A DNA stretch of 13,430 nucleotides, from the NCBI GenBank assembly GCA_003222835.1, contig QHXE01000506.1:1-13430 (forward strand), in the 5' to 3' direction. Positions 10,953-13,430 of this stretch are shown here, one piece after another; positions within the stretch are counted from its first letter, which is position 1; each line of letters begins with the position of its first letter. This stretch comes from Acidobacteriota bacterium. Lineage in GTDB: Bacteria; Acidobacteriota; Blastocatellia; Pyrinomonadales; Pyrinomonadaceae. The translations under genes were made by a program, and so were the position numbers. The notes below the pieces were generated by a model that saw nothing but the letters and a program-made list of their open reading frames with translations, did no database searches and was not told where the DNA came from.

Positions 10953-13083
10953 TTGAGTACGACTGAAAAACACTTCAACGATCAGTCGCGGGAATCGACC
11001 GATTCCCACGCCGGGGCGAAGTCTTCGCATGCGACGCGTTCAGTCGCGTGGGCGCAAACGATGGCCTTTGTGCTGGGCGCCTCGTTGCTTGTGTATGTGA
11101 TTCGCAAGATTGGAGTGCAACCAATCTTTGCGGCGTTGAGCCACGTCGGTTTTGGCTTTTTTCTGGTCGTCGCTTTGAATGGATTGCGCCATGTTCTACG
11201 CACCATCGCCATGCGGCTTTCGGTTACTCCGGAACACCGTCGCTTTACTTTCTTACAAGCATTTGCGGCGCGACTCGGCGGCGAGTCGATGAGCTTCTTA
11301 ACATTCGCCGGCCCCTTGTTGGGCGAAGCGACGAAGGTAGCGCTGCTAAGAAAACGCGTTCCGTTAGTTCATGGCGTGCCTGCGCTGGTTGTCGATAATC
11401 TTCTCTATAACCTTTCCGTGGTGCTGGTGATCTTCGGCGGCGCTTGCCTGATGCTCTTTGCTTATCCCGTCCCGCCGGTCGCGCGCGACGTCTTGATCCT
11501 AATTGCCTCATTCGCGTTTCTCGGACTAATCGCCGCAGCCATGGCGACGCGTCGCCGCGTCACGTTGCTCACAAACATCATCGACCGCCTGGCACGAAGA
11601 GGCCTTCGGCCAAAGTTTCTGCGCACGCGGCGCCATCATATTTATCGGGTAGAACTGACGGTTTATGGTTTCTACAAGCGGCGGCGGGCGGCGTTTTTTT
11701 CCATGATCGGCTTGGACTTGACCTCTCATGTGACCAGCGTAATCGAAGTTTATGTCACGCTCAGGTTGCTTGGCTTTATCCCTCAGGTCACCGCCGCTTA
11801 CATTATCGAATCGCTCACCAAAGTAATTAACTTCGCCTTCGGATTCGTCCCCGGTACCATCGGAGTTTACGAAACCGGCAATGGAATAATTTTGCGCACC
11901 CTCGGGTATACCGCCGCCATCGGAGTGGCGCTGGGAATTGTGCGCAAAGCCTCGATTGTCTTCTGGACCATAATCGGACTTTGCATCATCGCTTGGCGTG
12001 CATTGCCGAATGCCTGGAATCGCGTGCTTGAACGGAGTCCGCGTTTACAAAAACTTATGGATAGTTTGGTGCTTTCAAATCTTGCTCATCGTCCCGCGCG
12101 CACTGCCGTCAGCATTGCCGGCATCGCGCTGGGGGTCTTGCTGGTAGTCTTCACGGTTGGTCTGGCTCACGGCCTTTTGCGCGAGCGGGGCAAGCGCGAA
12201 GCGAACATCGGCGCGCAAATCATGGTCAGGCCCTCAGGCACGATTGGGTTCAGCGGCCCGCAGTCATTTACTTTGCCCCTCTCCGACGCAGGGGAAATTT
12301 CGCGCCTCGAAGGGGTGCGCATGGCGGTGCCGATTGGCCAGACGCTCGATGCCAGCGATTCAGGTTTTGGCTCGCGCCTGATCGAGGGAATTCCCTACGA
12401 ACAATACGCGACGCTCAACGGGCTGACGATTAAGGAGGGCCGAGGAATCGAGAGCGGCGACGAAGTGATCGTCGATTCCAAGTGGCAGCAAGAGCGAAGC
12501 GTCGCGGTCGGCTCTCTGATCACGATCTTCGAAAGACCTTTTCGACTCGTGGGAATTTACGAGCCTCCCGGTGGCGGCAGGATTAAAGTTCCCCTGACAA
12601 CCATTCAGGATCAAGTCGGCAGCTCGGATCGCTGCAACACAATTCTGGTGGCCGCGGCCAATCCGTCGCAGCAGGAACAAGTGGCCGCGCGCATCAAAGA
12701 ACGATTCCCCGACGAGCAGATCATCTTCACGCGTGAGCTGCCTGAGCTTTACCTGTCCAGCGTGCCGGCCCTGAACGTCTTTCTGAGTGTCGTCATCGGC
12801 GTCGCCGCCACGATCAGCATGCTGGTAATCCTGCTGGCAATGTACACCACGGTCACCGAGCGCACGCGCCAGATCGGCATCCTGAAATCCATTCATCGGC
12901 GTGCTCATGACGTTGCTGGTCCGCTTCTTCATAATGCGCTCGACCACTCTGACTGTCGATGTCGAACCAAAATGGATCGCCATCTCGCTGATCGTCGGCT
13001 TAATCGGCGGCTCGATCGGCGCGCTCTACCCAGCGATGCGCGCCGCCCGGCAAGATGCGGTCGACGCTTTGAGCTACGAGTAA
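10953..13083 (+). pseudogene. LPG-synthase-type membrane domain fused to FtsX/MacB-type permease, frameshifted near the end
   Basis: Residues about 35-350 are a multi-helix UPF0104/LPG-synthase transmembrane domain (GGESMSFLTFAGPLLGEATK, FVPGTIGVYETGNG). The aminoacyl-transferase domain of MprF is absent. From Met369 (ATG 12057) a second protein family follows in frame: SLVLSNLAHRPARTAVSIAGIALGVLLVV, a periplasmic MacB-like core, and a C-terminal helix with TERTRQIGILKSI. Normal FtsX-type permeases start exactly there, so this is a true fusion or two genes joined by a lost stop. After codon 647 (12893) homology leaves the frame and resumes in frame 1 by 12898, ending with SLIVGLIGGSIGALYPAMRAARQDAVDALSYE and TAA 13083. 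By family comparison roughly 20-25 codons are missing at the joint. The original frame runs on to 13106 as nonsense. No ABC ATPase gene is in the window. The start is TTG 10953 and is uncertain. Confidence 0.85.
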
Positions 13084-13087
13084 GCAG

Positions 13088-13105
13088 CACAGACTTCAGT
13101 CCGTG
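13088..13105. repeat. CACAGACT palindrome after the permease
   Basis: CACAGACT-TC-AGTCCGTG forms an 8-bp stem with one mismatch and a 2-nt loop, four bases after the permease stop. It resembles short dispersed palindromes; a terminator role is possible but no T-run follows. Confidence 0.4.
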
Positions 13106-13151
13106 ATTTAATGGACTCATGCTACGCTACGATTGCTCTGAGGTTTCGGAA

Positions 13152-13430
13152 ATGAGCGCCAAGGTTGAAGCCACGATTGAGGATCTTTATCGCGTGCCGG
13201 AAAACGGGAAAGCGGAAATTGTTGATGGAGAGCTTGTGCTGATGCCCCCAACTGGAGATATGCCATCGCGCGCCGGATTCGAGATAGCGGTGAGCCTAAG
13301 GCGAATGAAGGGCAAGACATCCGGTCGCGCTTACCCGGACAATGCCGGATTCCTGGTCGACTTGCCTAACCGTCGCTCGTTCAGCCCCGACGCTGCGTGG
13401 TATACCGGTCCTTCGACCGGAATGAAGTTT
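13152..13430 (+). CDS. Uma2-family (DUF820) putative nuclease, 5' part
   Basis: The first 93 codons are present; the gene runs off the window. EIVDGELVLMPPTG (22-35), FEIAVSLRR, then GFLVDLPNRRSFSPDAAWY (66-84) match the Uma2/DUF820 family, a PD-(D/E)xK-fold group of putative endonucleases. Asp80 in SPDAAW is the expected first catalytic acid; the E-x-K part lies beyond the edge. The start ATG 13152 has GAGG eight bases upstream. Family members are often many-copied and of unknown role. It follows the broken permease by 68 bp. Confidence 0.9.
   Translation, partial: MSAKVEATIEDLYRVPENGKAEIVDGELVLMPPTGDMPSRAGFEIAVSLRRMKGKTSGRAYPDNAGFLVDLPNRRSFSPDAAWYTGPSTGMKF

Noticed and set aside
10701..11030. 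Minus-strand ORF over the gap before the fusion gene
   Set aside because: It covers the hairpin and CTCTGTG repeats and the start of the fusion gene; it looks like translated repeat sequence.
12883..12900. Programmed ribosomal frameshift in the permease
   Set aside because: There is no slippery heptamer or downstream fold, and conserved residues are missing at the joint, so a shift in reading alone would not restore the protein.
12360..12983. 207-residue minus-strand ORF opposite the permease
   Set aside because: It is a shadow of the MacB-like periplasmic domain and shows no family features.

Overview
The window is a bacterial chromosomal segment, moderately GC-rich and gene-dense, with most genes on the + strand. 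The gene content and the style of its short intergenic repeats (AATCCGC tandem units, TGTCAAATGACAAATG units, GGAGCG palindromes) remind me of Acidobacteriota, probably a Blastocatellia-like lineage. That assignment rests on pattern memory, not on a search. No rRNA, tRNA, CRISPR array, transposase or phage gene was seen.

Layout. (1) 1-766: a probable type II secretion or type IV pilus pseudopilin whose 5' end is overlapped by a long inverted repeat. (2) 767-1265: a stretch with little coding but many signals. It holds a 24-bp dyad, a hairpin, a near-consensus sigma70 promoter, a leader hairpin, a 22-residue Lys/Ala-rich ORF and a clear intrinsic terminator. (3) 1362-3070: housekeeping genes, namely a mannose-6-phosphate-isomerase-type cupin, the tRNA methyltransferase trmL and thiamine phosphate synthase thiE. 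A small, very acidic ORF lies antisense between the last two. (4) 3262-3975: a CDP-alcohol phosphatidyltransferase. (5) 4136-7362: a compact operon of a zinc-ribbon membrane protein, a DUF3592-like protein, a biotin carboxylase (accC) and a biotin carboxyl carrier protein. The last two would form the biotin half of an acyl-CoA carboxylase, but accC carries an internal deletion plus frameshift that removes its catalytic loop. (6) 7363-7663: a 301-bp gap filled with nested inverted repeats. (7) 7664-8918: a HAD phosphatase convergent with a thioredoxin-like [2Fe-2S] ferredoxin. (8) 9088-10719: an FHA-transmembrane-coiled-coil-trypsin protein. (9) 10953-13083: a large membrane protein joining an LPG-synthase-type (UPF0104) transmembrane domain to a MacB/FtsX-type ABC permease, with a second deletion/frameshift in its C-terminal membrane region. 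(10) 13152-13430: the first 93 codons of a Uma2-family nuclease, cut by the window edge.

The points most worth checking are the two frame-breaking deletions, which could be real gene decay or assembly error; the strongly signalled 22-residue basic ORF; the antisense acidic ORF that shares a CTAG with the trmL stop; the membrane-domain fusion; and the FHA-linked protease. I do not see a clear defence system or an evident new multi-gene system.
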